Assembly: GCF_024199905.1 (NCBI RefSeq) | Contig: NZ_JANAFB010000019.1 | Location: 1-62,628, forward strand | Direction: 5' to 3' | Source: Rothia santali | GTDB taxonomy: Bacteria > Actinomycetota > Actinomycetes > Actinomycetales > Micrococcaceae | Length of the DNA stretch: 62,628 nucleotides | Shown here: piece by piece, positions 27,067-34,726 of the stretch | How the letters are laid out: each line of letters starts with the position of its first letter | Position numbering within the stretch: position 1 is the first letter of the stretch | Made by a program: the position numbers and the translations under genes | Notes under the pieces: model-generated | Seen by the model: the letters and a program-made list of their open reading frames with translations, nothing else | Told to the model about the DNA's origin: nothing | Databases searched by the model: none

Positions 27067-27516
27067 ATGGAACCCACGACGACCGAGCGGCTGCGCGCCA
27101 GCGGCATCCCCGAGCAGTACCACCCCTTCTTCGCCGAGCGCGGCCTGGGCGGGCTCGCGGAGAAGATGGGCATCGTCTTCGAGGAGATGGGGCCCGAGCA
27201 CTCGGTGGCCCGGATGCCGGTGGAGGGCAACACGCAGCCGGCGGGGCTGTTGCACGGCGGCGCGCACCTGGTGCTCGCGGAGACGCTGGGCTCGATCGCC
27301 TCCAACATCGCGGCCGGGCCGGGGAAGATGGCCGTGGGGGTCGACATCAGCGCGACCCACCAGCGGGCGATCACCTCGGGCTGGGTGACCGGGACCTGCA
27401 CTGCGCTGCACCTGGGCGGCAGCCTGTGCGTGCACGAGGTGGTCATGCGGGACGACGCCGGCCGGAGGCTCTCCACGGCGCGGATCACCAACATGGTGGT
27501 GGATCGGCGGGGGTGA
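27067..27516 (+). CDS. PaaI-type hotdog thioesterase
   Basis: 149 residues, one hotdog domain. The family signature is GNTQPAGLLHGGAHLVLAET (about residues 57-76): the HGG loop and downstream Glu shape the active site for acyl-CoA hydrolysis. GVDISATHQRAITSGWVTG is also typical. Usual substrates are phenylacetyl-CoA or related aryl/acyl-CoAs; no phenylacetate genes are nearby, so a housekeeping role (such as in menaquinone synthesis) is possible. Divergent from polA. Confidence 0.9.
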   Translation: MEPTTTERLRASGIPEQYHPFFAERGLGGLAEKMGIVFEEMGPEHSVARMPVEGNTQPAGLLHGGAHLVLAETLGSIASNIAAGPGKMAVGVDISATHQRAITSGWVTGTCTALHLGGSLCVHEVVMRDDAGRRLSTARITNMVVDRRG

Positions 27517-27569
27517 GCGGGCGGGGCCGTCCCGGTCCGACCGGGGCGGCCCCACGGCACCGGGGGCGG

Positions 27570-28271
27570 CTAGGAGACCTGCCGGACGATCGTATCCGCG
27601 ACCTCGCGCATCGACAGGCGGCGGTCCATCGAGGTCTTCTGGATCCAGCGGAAGGCTTCGGGCTCGCTCAGGCCCATCTTGCTGATGAGCAGGGACTTGG
27701 CCCGCTCCACCAGCTTCCGGGTCTCGAACTGCTCCTTGAGGTCGGTCACCTCGCCCTCGAGCGCCTTGATCTGCTCGTAACGGCTCATGGCCACCTCGAT
27801 CGAGGGGATCAGGTCGTTCTCCGTGAACGGCTTGACCACGTAGGCCATGGCGCCGGCCTCGGTGGCCCGGTCCACGAGCTCCTTCTGGCTGAAGGCGGTG
27901 AGCAGCACCACGGGGGCGATCCGCTCGTTGGAGATGATCTCGGCCGCGCTGATGCCGTCCATTTTGGGCATCTTGACGTCCATCAGCACGACGTCGGGCT
28001 CGTGCAGCCGCGCCATCTCCACGGCCTGCTCGCCGTCGGCGGCCTCCGCCACGACCTCGAAGCCGCGGTCCTTCAGAATCTCGACGATGTCGAGCCGAAT
28101 GAGCGCCTCGTCCTCGGCCACGACCACGCGGCGCTGGGGGGCCTCCTCGGACCCCTCGGCGTCGGACGGGGCGGCGACGGCCCGGGCGGCCTCGGCGGAC
28201 TCGGGGACGGCGCCCGCGTCGAACGGGGACGCGACGCTCTCGCCGGTCTGGTCAGGTGTCGGCTCGGACAT
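27570..28271 (-). CDS. pdtaR: ANTAR-domain response regulator (PdtaR type)
   Basis: 233 residues. A receiver domain (about 46-165; VVVAEDEALIRLDIVEIL, phospho-Asp in VVLMDVKMPKMDGI, Lys in VVKPFTEND) is followed by a coiled coil and an ANTAR RNA-binding domain (AKSLLISKMGLSEPEAFRWI then QKTSMDRRLSMREVA). This is the layout of mycobacterial Rv1626/PdtaR, an RNA-binding antiterminator phosphorylated by PdtaS. No kinase gene is adjacent. The ATG at 28271 has GGAGA 6 bases upstream. A disordered acidic N-terminal extension of about 40 residues is present. Confidence 0.92.
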   Translation of the reverse strand: MSEPTPDQTGESVASPFDAGAVPESAEAARAVAAPSDAEGSEEAPQRRVVVAEDEALIRLDIVEILKDRGFEVVAEAADGEQAVEMARLHEPDVVLMDVKMPKMDGISAAEIISNERIAPVVLLTAFSQKELVDRATEAGAMAYVVKPFTENDLIPSIEVAMSRYEQIKALEGEVTDLKEQFETRKLVERAKSLLISKMGLSEPEAFRWIQKTSMDRRLSMREVADTIVRQVS

Positions 28272-28398
28272 GGTGATCTCCATCCAGTGCTGTGTCTCGG
28301 AAGGGCCCGGTCGGACCCGGGGCAACCCGGACCAGTTTACGACGGCGCGGCGGCCGGCGCGGTCCGGGTCCCCTGGGGCCCTGGAGTCGTCCCCCGCG

Positions 28399-28863
28399 CT
28401 AGGCGCCGGTCGCGGCGGCGGCCAGGCGGTCCACCGACGCCTCGAGCTGGTCCTCGGTGACCAGCGGGAAGCCGATCTGGTTGACGGTGTCCTGGTCCAC
28501 CTTGGACCAGTCGTAGGTCAGGCTGATGTCCGCCGAGTCCGAGCCGGTGGAGGTCAGCTCCCAGATCCACTCCCAGCCCGGGGGCTCCTCGCCCGCCGGC
28601 GCGGTCTTCCAAGAGATGAACTTGTTCTCCTCGAAGCCGGTCACGTGGTTCTCGGTCTTGTAGTCCCCGCCCATGTGGTCGCCGTGCATGTTCATGCGGA
28701 AGACGTCGCCCTGGCCGGAGATCCGGTCGGTCTTGTCGTCCGAGACCACGAAGCCGGAGCCGTCGATCTCGGCGTGGCGCTCGGGGTTGCTCAGGATGTT
28801 GAAGAGATCCTTCGCCGGGATGTCCACGGATCGGGTGACGGTGATGGAGTTCTTGTCTGCCAT
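28399..28863 (-). CDS. SRPBCC-family protein
   Basis: 154 residues of the START/Bet v1-like fold (polyketide cyclase/dehydrase group): VTRSVDIPAKDLFNILSNPE opens the fold, GDVFRMNMHGDHMGGDYKTE and PPGWEWIWELTSTG follow. These proteins bind hydrophobic small molecules. The DxxxHxG hydration motifs are not obvious, so no reaction can be assigned. AGGAG lies 6 bases before the ATG. Codon use is normal. Confidence 0.85.
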   Translation of the reverse strand: MADKNSITVTRSVDIPAKDLFNILSNPERHAEIDGSGFVVSDDKTDRISGQGDVFRMNMHGDHMGGDYKTENHVTGFEENKFISWKTAPAGEEPPGWEWIWELTSTGSDSADISLTYDWSKVDQDTVNQIGFPLVTEDQLEASVDRLAAAATGA

Positions 28864-29106
28864 GTGAATCTCCTCTGCTCATCAATCGGGTGTCCCCCGG
28901 CGCGCCGCGCCCCGCGGAGCAGGTCGACGGCCGGGAGGTCGTGTGTCTCACAGTAGCCAGGGCCCCGGGGGTCATCAAGGAATCCGGGGGCACTCAGGCT
29001 CTGGGCGAAACCCGCGCCGGGGCGGCGTCGTTCCGGGATATCGGCATTCGCGTTCTGACCAGGCGCAACAAACGCGTCGGGAGCGCCCGCGGGCGCCCGC
29101 CGGAAA

Positions 29107-29112
29107 TATACT
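29107..29112 (+). promoter_or_regulatory. Candidate -10 box of small lipoprotein gene
   Basis: TATACT inside the only AT-rich spot (GGAAATATACTTCG) of the 286-bp gap 28864-29149. No good -35 was seen. The rest of the gap holds nothing recognisable. Confidence 0.4.
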
Positions 29113-29149
29113 TCGAGCATCTCACCCGCTCGTCACCGAGGAGACCGCT

Positions 29150-29374
29150 GTGTCCGCTTCCCCCCTCATCCCCCGCTCCCCCCGCGCCCGCCGAAGATGG
29201 CCGCTCTCCGCGGCGGCCGCGGCCGTCCTGCTGCTGGTCGCCGGGTGCTCCGGGGGCGCCGACGCCGGCTCGGACGGGTCCGCCGACGCCGCGGGTCCGG
29301 GCGGCCGCGTGGGTCCGCCGACGCCGCGTGTCCGGGCGGCCGCGTCGTCGGCGGCTCCGCGGGGCTCCGCGTAG
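29150..29374 (+). CDS. Small predicted lipoprotein, tail altered by tandem duplication
   Basis: 74 residues from GTG at 29150, with GAGGAG 7 bases upstream. Basic start, hydrophobic stretch, and lipobox LLVAGCSGG; after the Cys there are only about 40 low-complexity residues. A 35-bp tandem duplication (29276-29345) lies within the tail. Because 35 is not a multiple of 3, the second copy is read in another frame and the C-terminus is changed; the gene still stops within a few bases of where it would without the duplication. Possibly a decaying gene. No function recognised. Confidence 0.55.
   Translation: MSASPLIPRSPRARRRWPLSAAAAAVLLLVAGCSGGADAGSDGSADAAGPGGRVGPPTPRVRAAASSAAPRGSA
29276..29345 (+). 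repeat. 35-bp tandem duplication
   Basis: Copies 29276-29310 and 29311-29345 match at 34 of 35 positions (one G to T). Starts GGGTCCGCCGACGCCGCG. It shifts the reading frame of the lipoprotein gene. Confidence 0.9.
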
Positions 29375-29377
29375 ACT
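29372..29377 (+). promoter_or_regulatory. -10 box of GNAT gene (leaderless)
   Basis: TAGACT, 7 bases, then GTG at 29385; it overlaps the stop codon of the small lipoprotein gene. Confidence 0.55.
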
Positions 29378-29384
29378 GACCGCC

Positions 29385-29903
29385 GTGAGCGAATTGAGGA
29401 TGCGCCCGGCCAGGACCGGCGACGTCAGAGGGATCAGGGGCCTGATCGGGCCGTACGCCGTGGACGGCATCCTGATCTCCAAGGACGCGGTGGACTACTA
29501 CGAGGCCGTGCAGGAGTTCCTGGTCGTGGAGCTGCTGGACGAGCGCGGGGATGCCACCCTGGTCGGCTGCGGCGCGATGCACGTGATGTGGGAGGACCTG
29601 GGGGAGGTCCGCACGCTGGCCACGGATCCGGTGGCCAAGGGCCGCGGGGTGGGGCGCATGCTGGTCGACGCGCTGCTCGAGCGCGCCCGGTCCCTCGGCA
29701 TCACCCGTGTCTTCTGCCTGACCTTCGAGGTCGACTTCTTCCGCCGCCTCGGGTTCGAGGTCATGGACAACCAGGACACCGTGGACCCCGAGGTCTTCTC
29801 GGAGCTGCTGCGCTCGCACGACGAGGGCGTCGCGGAGTTCCTCGACCTCGCGCGGGTCAAGCCGAACACGCTCGGCAACACCCGGATGATCCGGCAGCTG
29901 TAG
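29385..29903 (+). CDS. Amino-acid N-acetyltransferase-like GNAT protein (ArgA type)
   Basis: 172 residues. Single GNAT domain: MRPARTGDVRGIRGLI, the acetyl-CoA loop DPVAKGRGVGRMLVDALL (about 85-102) and VFCLTFEVDFFRRLGFEVMD. The last segment and the DGILISKD stretch match the short stand-alone glutamate N-acetyltransferases of actinobacteria (Rv2747-like), which make N-acetylglutamate for arginine synthesis. GTG at 29385 fits a leaderless start; ATG at 29400 is an alternative. Other amine substrates are possible. Confidence 0.75.
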   Translation: MSELRMRPARTGDVRGIRGLIGPYAVDGILISKDAVDYYEAVQEFLVVELLDERGDATLVGCGAMHVMWEDLGEVRTLATDPVAKGRGVGRMLVDALLERARSLGITRVFCLTFEVDFFRRLGFEVMDNQDTVDPEVFSELLRSHDEGVAEFLDLARVKPNTLGNTRMIRQL

Positions 29904-29918
29904 GGGAGGGGTCCGGGC

Positions 29919-30981
29919 TCAGTGGGGGAGGCTCACCCCGGCGTCGTCGGCGTGGGCCAGGCCGTCGGTGAGCAGGCCGGTCAGGCAGCGCTCCAGCTGC
30001 TCGCGCGGGGCGCCCAGCTCGCGCAGCCGCCGGGCCGCCGTGGTCTCGGCGGCGGTGGCGTCGGCCGACGAGCCTGCACCACCCGCCGCGCCGGCCCCGC
30101 CCGCCGCGCCTGTTCCGCCGGCCGCGCCGGGCCCACCTGCCCGCCCGCGGTCGCTCCGGGCCGGCTGCCGCCGCGGGGGCCACCAGGGACTCCCGGGGCA
30201 CGGGCGCCTCCGCCGCCCGCAGGACGGCCATGATCGCGCCGCGGGCCTGCCGGTCCGTGCCCTTCCAGGCCTGCCCCGTGGGGACGTAGTCGGCCTCGGG
30301 GCGCCCCGCCGCGACCCACGCGCAGTCCTCGAGGACGGGGCAGGCGTCGCAGAGCGGGGAGCGGGCCGTGCAGACCAGGGCCCCGAGCTCCATGACGGAG
30401 ACGTTCCAGGCGACCGCCGCGGCGTCGTCCTCGGGCATCAGGGCGTCGGCGAGCCGGGTCTCGGCGGCCGTGAGCGACCTGCCGGGCAGGGCCTTGCCGG
30501 ACACGGCCCGGGCGTGGACGCGCCGGATGTTGGTGTCGATCACGGTCTGCCGCCGGCCGAAGGCGAAGACGGAGATCGCGGCCGCCGTGTAGGAGCCGAC
30601 GCCGGGCAGGTCCAGCAGCTGCGCGTGCTCCCGGGGAACCTCGCCGCCGTGGCGCTCCACGATCGCGGCCGCGGCCGCGTGCAGGCGCAGGGCGCGCCGG
30701 GGGTAGCCGAGGCGGCCCCACTCGCGCACGGCGTCGCCGGTCGAGGACGCGGCCAGGGCGGCCGGGGTGGGCCAGAGCTCCATCCAGCGCCGCCACACCG
30801 GGAGGACCCGGACCACCGGCGTCTGCTGCAGCATGAACTCGCTGACCATGACCTGCCAGGCGGTGCGCTCGGGGGACCGCCAGGGCAGGTCGCGGGAGCT
30901 CTCCGCGAACCACGCGATGATGCGCTCGTGGAGGCGGGTCACGACCTCGGGGCCGGGCAGGGAGGGGGAGGAAGATCTCAT
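29919..30981 (-). CDS. mutY: A/G-specific adenine glycosylase, frameshifted linker
   Basis: MutY removes A paired with 8-oxoG. Visible: WFAESSRDLPWRSPERTAWQ, VSEFMLQQTPVVRVLPVW, the helix-hairpin-helix LLDLPGVGSYTAAAISVFAF with catalytic Asp in VIDTNIRRV, and the 4Fe-4S cysteines C-x6-C-x2-C-x5-C in ALVCTARSPLCDACPVLEDC. After about residue 270 the original frame becomes Arg-rich and runs on without sense. A change of frame near 30160 restores a Gly-Ala linker and an end with RRLRELGAPREQLERCLTG and a TGA at 29919. ATG at 30981 has GAGGAGG just before it. The NUDIX-like 8-oxoG domain is absent, as in several actinobacteria. Confidence 0.85.
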
Positions 30982-31035
30982 CGCCTCCTCACTGTAGGCG
31001 ATGACGCCGGTGCGTGGCGCGCGGCTACCATTCGG

Positions 31036-31041
31036 TAGCCT
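31036..31041 (+). promoter_or_regulatory. -10 box of membrane-anchored protein gene (leaderless)
   Basis: TAGCCT, 6 bases (GGGGGC), then ATG at 31048. Confidence 0.5.
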
Positions 31042-31047
31042 GGGGGC

Positions 31048-31878
31048 ATGGCAGATTTCGAGGATGAGGACCCCGGCGAGCGGCGCTACGAGCGGCTGTC
31101 TCCCGCGGTGTACCGACGGCGCAGGATCGTCGCGGCGCTGATCGCGTTGGCGGTCATCGCCCTGGTCGTCTGGGGGGTCGTCTTCGCGGTCCAGCGCATC
31201 GGCGCGGGCATGGGCGGGGGGTCCGAGCCCGCGCCCACGCAGACCGAGAACAACAACTTCGAGAGCTTCAGCGCGCGCCCGACGCCGTCCGGCAGCGGCA
31301 CCGCCGGATCCTCCGGCACGCCGTCGGGCTCGGCCAGCGCCTCCGCCGAGGGCAGCGCGAGTCCCGGGCCGTCGGGCAGCGCAAGCCCCAGCGGCAGCGC
31401 GGAGCCCTCCGGGTCCGCCGAGCCGTCCGGATCGGCGGAGGCCGCGGACGACGCCGCCGAGCCCTCGCCCTCCGCGGAGGCCGCCGGCGAGGTGCACGCC
31501 TGCCACGACGACCTCCGCGTCACCACCTCGGTGGACCGCGAGTCCTACGCCCCCGGGCAGACGCCGGTGATCACCGCGACCGTGGTCAACGGCTCCCCGA
31601 ACCCGTGCAGCATGGACACGTCCGCCGACGTGCGGTACGTGATCACCTCCGGGCCGGCGGAGGTCTACGACTCCCAGGCCTGCGGCGCGGCCCCCGAGGG
31701 CGGGCAGCAGACCCTGGCGCCCGGGGCCGAGGCCACGCGCGAGAGCACCTGGGACCTCGCCATGACTGCCTACGGCTGCGGCGTGGAGGCGACGCCCGCC
31801 GAGCCGGGGTACTACTGGGTGACGGCGAACGCGGGCGGCGTCGAGAGCGCGCCCGAGCTGATCCGCCTCGACGGGTAG
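31048..31878 (+). CDS. Membrane-anchored protein with Ser/Pro/Gly-rich stalk
   Basis: 276 residues. Acidic N-terminus, one membrane helix (about 30-50, IVAALIALAVIALVVWGVVF), a long stalk of SGSA/PSGSAEPSGS repeats (about 75-150), then a C-terminal domain of about 120 residues with four Cys (VHACHDDLRV, PNPCSMD, SQACGAA, AYGCGVE) that probably form disulphides outside the cell. The domain looks Ig-like (YAPGQTPVITATVVNGS). The stalk would lift it through the wall. No enzyme motif. Conserved in style rather than sequence among actinobacteria; function unknown. Confidence 0.7.
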   Translation: MADFEDEDPGERRYERLSPAVYRRRRIVAALIALAVIALVVWGVVFAVQRIGAGMGGGSEPAPTQTENNNFESFSARPTPSGSGTAGSSGTPSGSASASAEGSASPGPSGSASPSGSAEPSGSAEPSGSAEAADDAAEPSPSAEAAGEVHACHDDLRVTTSVDRESYAPGQTPVITATVVNGSPNPCSMDTSADVRYVITSGPAEVYDSQACGAAPEGGQQTLAPGAEATRESTWDLAMTAYGCGVEATPAEPGYYWVTANAGGVESAPELIRLDG

Positions 31879-31914
31879 GGCGGCGGCGGGCCGGACCGTG
31901 TCACCGCCGCGCGG

Positions 31915-32985
31915 TCACATGAACCGCTCGAGCAGGCTCGACTCGGCCATCCGCGCGAGCGACTCCCTGATGTTGCGGGCGCGCTGCTCCCCGATGCCCT
32001 CCACGGCCTTGAGGTCCTCCAGGTTGGCCGCCATGAGCGCCTGCAGGCCGTCGAAGCGATCCACGAGCCGGTCCGCCACGACCCGCGGGATGGAGGAGAT
32101 TCCGGCCAGCAGCCGGTGCCCCCGCGGCGCGATCGAGTGCTCCAGGTCCCCGTTGCCCACCAGCCCGACGCTGCGGGCCACCGTCGCGGGGTCGGCGAGC
32201 TCGACGGGGTCCAGGGCCGCGAGGGCCCCGCGCGCCTCGGCCAGCGCCGCGGCGGTCGGCTCCACCGGGAGGTAGTCCATCAGGACCGTGTCCGCGTCGG
32301 GCCGGTTGAGCACCAGCTCCTCCAGCTGCATCGAGATCATCCGTCCGTCCACGCCCAGCTCCATGACGCTCTGGTCGATCTCCTCCGTGATGCGCCGGAC
32401 CAGCTCCAGGCGCTGCAGCGTCGCGGCCACGTTGCGGACCGTCACGTCCGACTCGATCTCCAGCGCGGAGAGGTTGGCGAACTCCTGCTCGAGCCGCTCG
32501 GTGTATCGCTCGAGGGTCTGGATGGCCTGGTTGGCCCGGGCCATGATCGCCTGGGAGCCCTCCAGCGGGTAGCGCTCACCATCCACGTAGATGGTGATGA
32601 TGCCCATCGACTTGGACACCGAGACCACCGGGAACCCGGTCTGGCGGGCCACGCGCTCGGCGGTGCGGTGCCGGGTGCCCGACTCCTCGGTGGGGATCGA
32701 GGGATCCGGCATGAGGTGGATCCCGGCGCGCAGGATGCGGGTGACGTCCCGGTCGCAGATGATCGCGCCGTCCATCTTGGCCAGCTCCCGCAGCCGGGTG
32801 CCGGTGAAGTCGATGGCGATGTCGAAGCCGCCGGTGCCGATCGCCTCGACCGTCCGGTCGTAGCCCAGCACGATCAGCGCGCCGGTCCGGCCCTGCAGGA
32901 TGCGCTCGAGCCCGTCGCGCAGCTCGGTGCCGGGGGCGAGCTGCGCCAGGGTCTTCTTCAGGAGAGTCGTGCGAGGTGAAACCAC
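31915..32985 (-). CDS. disA: DNA integrity scanning diadenylate cyclase
   Basis: 356 residues. DisA makes c-di-AMP from ATP while scanning DNA. DAC-domain motifs: LAKMDGAIICDRDVTRIL (DGA) and SGTRHRTAERVARQTGFPVV (RHR). A helical linker follows, then a C-terminal helix-hairpin-helix LKAVEGIGEQRARNIRESL for branched DNA. The start GTG at 32985 lies 7 bases after TAGACT, so a leaderless mRNA is likely. It lies beside radA, which in Bacillus regulates DisA activity. Confidence 0.97.
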   Translation of the reverse strand: MVSPRTTLLKKTLAQLAPGTELRDGLERILQGRTGALIVLGYDRTVEAIGTGGFDIAIDFTGTRLRELAKMDGAIICDRDVTRILRAGIHLMPDPSIPTEESGTRHRTAERVARQTGFPVVSVSKSMGIITIYVDGERYPLEGSQAIMARANQAIQTLERYTERLEQEFANLSALEIESDVTVRNVAATLQRLELVRRITEEIDQSVMELGVDGRMISMQLEELVLNRPDADTVLMDYLPVEPTAAALAEARGALAALDPVELADPATVARSVGLVGNGDLEHSIAPRGHRLLAGISSIPRVVADRLVDRFDGLQALMAANLEDLKAVEGIGEQRARNIRESLARMAESSLLERFM

Positions 32986-32992
32986 GGTGACC

Positions 32993-32998
32993 AGTCTA
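32993..32998 (-). promoter_or_regulatory. -10 box of disA (leaderless)
   Basis: TAGACT, 7 bases (GGTCACC), then GTG. Confidence 0.6.
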
Positions 32999-33129
32999 CG
33001 GGCCGACGCCGCCGCCCCCGGCCCGCACGGGCAGTGCCTCCCGTCTCGTTCGGGGGCCGGACGACGCCGGCGCCCCTCCCGCCCCCCGGGGCTCCTCCCG
33101 GCTCGGAGACCCCCTCCCGCCCCGGCGCC

Positions 33130-34623
33130 CTACCCCTTGGCCGAGCGGGCCGGGAACAGGGTGTCCACGGCGTCGACCACGGAGGCGACCTCCTTGACCG
33201 TGACCCCCTCGGGCACGTCCCCGACGCCGGCGGGGGAGGAGGGCACCATGACGTGCGTGAAGCCGAGGCGGGCGACCTCCGCGATCCGCTGCCGGATCCC
33301 CGGCACCGCCCGCACCTCCCCGGCCAGCCCGACCTCGCCGAAGACCACCAACCGGCGCGGTAGCGGCTTGTCCTCCGCGGCGGAGGCCAGCGCCATGACC
33401 GTGGCGAGGTCCGCGGCCGGCTCGGAGAGCCGCACCCCGCCCACCGTGGAGAGGTAGCAGTCCAGCTTGCCGACGTTGAAGCCGGCCCGGCGCTGCAGGA
33501 CCGCGAGCAGCATGGCCGTGCGCTGGGAGTCCAGGCCCGCCGTCGCGCGCCGCGGCTGGGCCGTCGAGGACTCGTCCAGCAGGGCCTGGACCTCGGCCAG
33601 CAGCGGGCGCCGGCCCTCCATGGTGATGGTCAGGCACGTCCCCGCCACCGGGTGCGGCGTCCGGGAGACGAAGAGCCCCGAGGGGTCCGTGACGCCCTCG
33701 ATCCCGTCCTCCAGCAGGTCGAAGCAGCCGACCTCATCCGTGGGGCCGTAGCGGTTCTTCACGGCCCGCAGCATCCTGATGCGGGAGTTCTTGTCCCCCT
33801 CGAACTGGCAGACCACGTCCACCAGGTGCTCGAGCAGCCGGGGACCGGCGATGGTCCCCTCCTTGGTCACGTGGCCCACCAGCAGCGTCGTCATGTTGCG
33901 GCGCTTGGCCTCGGCGATGATCGACGCCGCGACCTCGCGGACCTGCGTGACCCCGCCCGCCGAGCCCTCGACCTCCCCGCTGGCCAGCGTCTGCACCGAG
34001 TCGAGGATCAGCAGCCCGGGCTGGACCTTCTCGATGTGGGCGAGCGCGGCGCCGAGGTCGGTCTCCGCGGCGAGGTAGAGGGTGTCCGCGACGGCGCCGA
34101 TCCGGTCCGCGCGCAGCTTGACCTGGGCGGCGGACTCCTCGCCGGTCACGTACAGCACCTCGTGGCTCCCGGAGCCCCGAGCGCCGGAGGGCTCGGCGTC
34201 CCCGCGGGCCCCTGACCCGCCGCGGGCCCCCACCGTGCCGCGAGCCCCGCCGTCTCCGGCGTCCCCGCGGGCGAAGGTGGCCGCGACGTCGAGCAGCAGC
34301 GTGGACTTGCCCACGCCCGGCTCTCCGGCCATGAGGATCACCGCACCGGGGACGAGCCCGCCGCCCAGCACGCGGTCGAACTCGCCGAGGCCGGTGGGGG
34401 CGAAGCGGGCGACGCTGGCGTCCACCTCCGCGATGGGCCGGGCCGGGGTCTCGACGCTGCGGGAGGCGCTGGTCCGCGGTGCGGTGCCGCCGGCGCCCAC
34501 CTCCTCGAGGGTCCCCCACTGCTGGCACTCCCCGCAGCGCCCGACCCACTTGGCGGTGGTCCAGCCGCATTCGGCGCAGCGGTAGGCGTTGGCGGAGCGG
34601 GAGGTCTTGCGTGCGGGACTCAT
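33130..34623 (-). CDS. radA: DNA repair protein RadA, with a low-complexity insert
   Basis: 497 residues. N-terminal zinc finger CAECGWTTAKWVGRCGECQQ, RecA-like ATPase with Walker A GEPGVGKSTLLL, the RadA-specific KNRYG motif (VKNRYGPTDEVG) and a Lon-protease-like C-terminal domain (VVFGEVGLAGEVRAVPGIRQ). RadA drives branch migration in recombination. Between Walker A and the VLYVTGEES strand is an insert of about 35 residues built from GARG-like repeats, absent from typical RadA. TAGGCT lies 6 bases before the ATG (leaderless). Cotranscription with disA is possible; the gap is 144 bp. Confidence 0.97.
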   Translation of the reverse strand: MSPARKTSRSANAYRCAECGWTTAKWVGRCGECQQWGTLEEVGAGGTAPRTSASRSVETPARPIAEVDASVARFAPTGLGEFDRVLGGGLVPGAVILMAGEPGVGKSTLLLDVAATFARGDAGDGGARGTVGARGGSGARGDAEPSGARGSGSHEVLYVTGEESAAQVKLRADRIGAVADTLYLAAETDLGAALAHIEKVQPGLLILDSVQTLASGEVEGSAGGVTQVREVAASIIAEAKRRNMTTLLVGHVTKEGTIAGPRLLEHLVDVVCQFEGDKNSRIRMLRAVKNRYGPTDEVGCFDLLEDGIEGVTDPSGLFVSRTPHPVAGTCLTITMEGRRPLLAEVQALLDESSTAQPRRATAGLDSQRTAMLLAVLQRRAGFNVGKLDCYLSTVGGVRLSEPAADLATVMALASAAEDKPLPRRLVVFGEVGLAGEVRAVPGIRQRIAEVARLGFTHVMVPSSPAGVGDVPEGVTVKEVASVVDAVDTLFPARSAKG

Positions 34624-34629
34624 GCCTCC

Positions 34630-34635
34630 AGCCTA
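34630..34635 (-). promoter_or_regulatory. -10 box of radA (leaderless)
   Basis: TAGGCT, 6 bases (GGAGGC), then ATG. The GGAGG is too close to the ATG to act as a ribosome site. Confidence 0.5.
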
Positions 34636-34726
34636 TGCCGGGCCACCGACAACTTAAGCCCGGCTGTGGACCGCGACGCCGCCCCGCGGCCGGCCTCGGT
34701 GATCCGGCCCCGCGGCCGGCGCCCGC

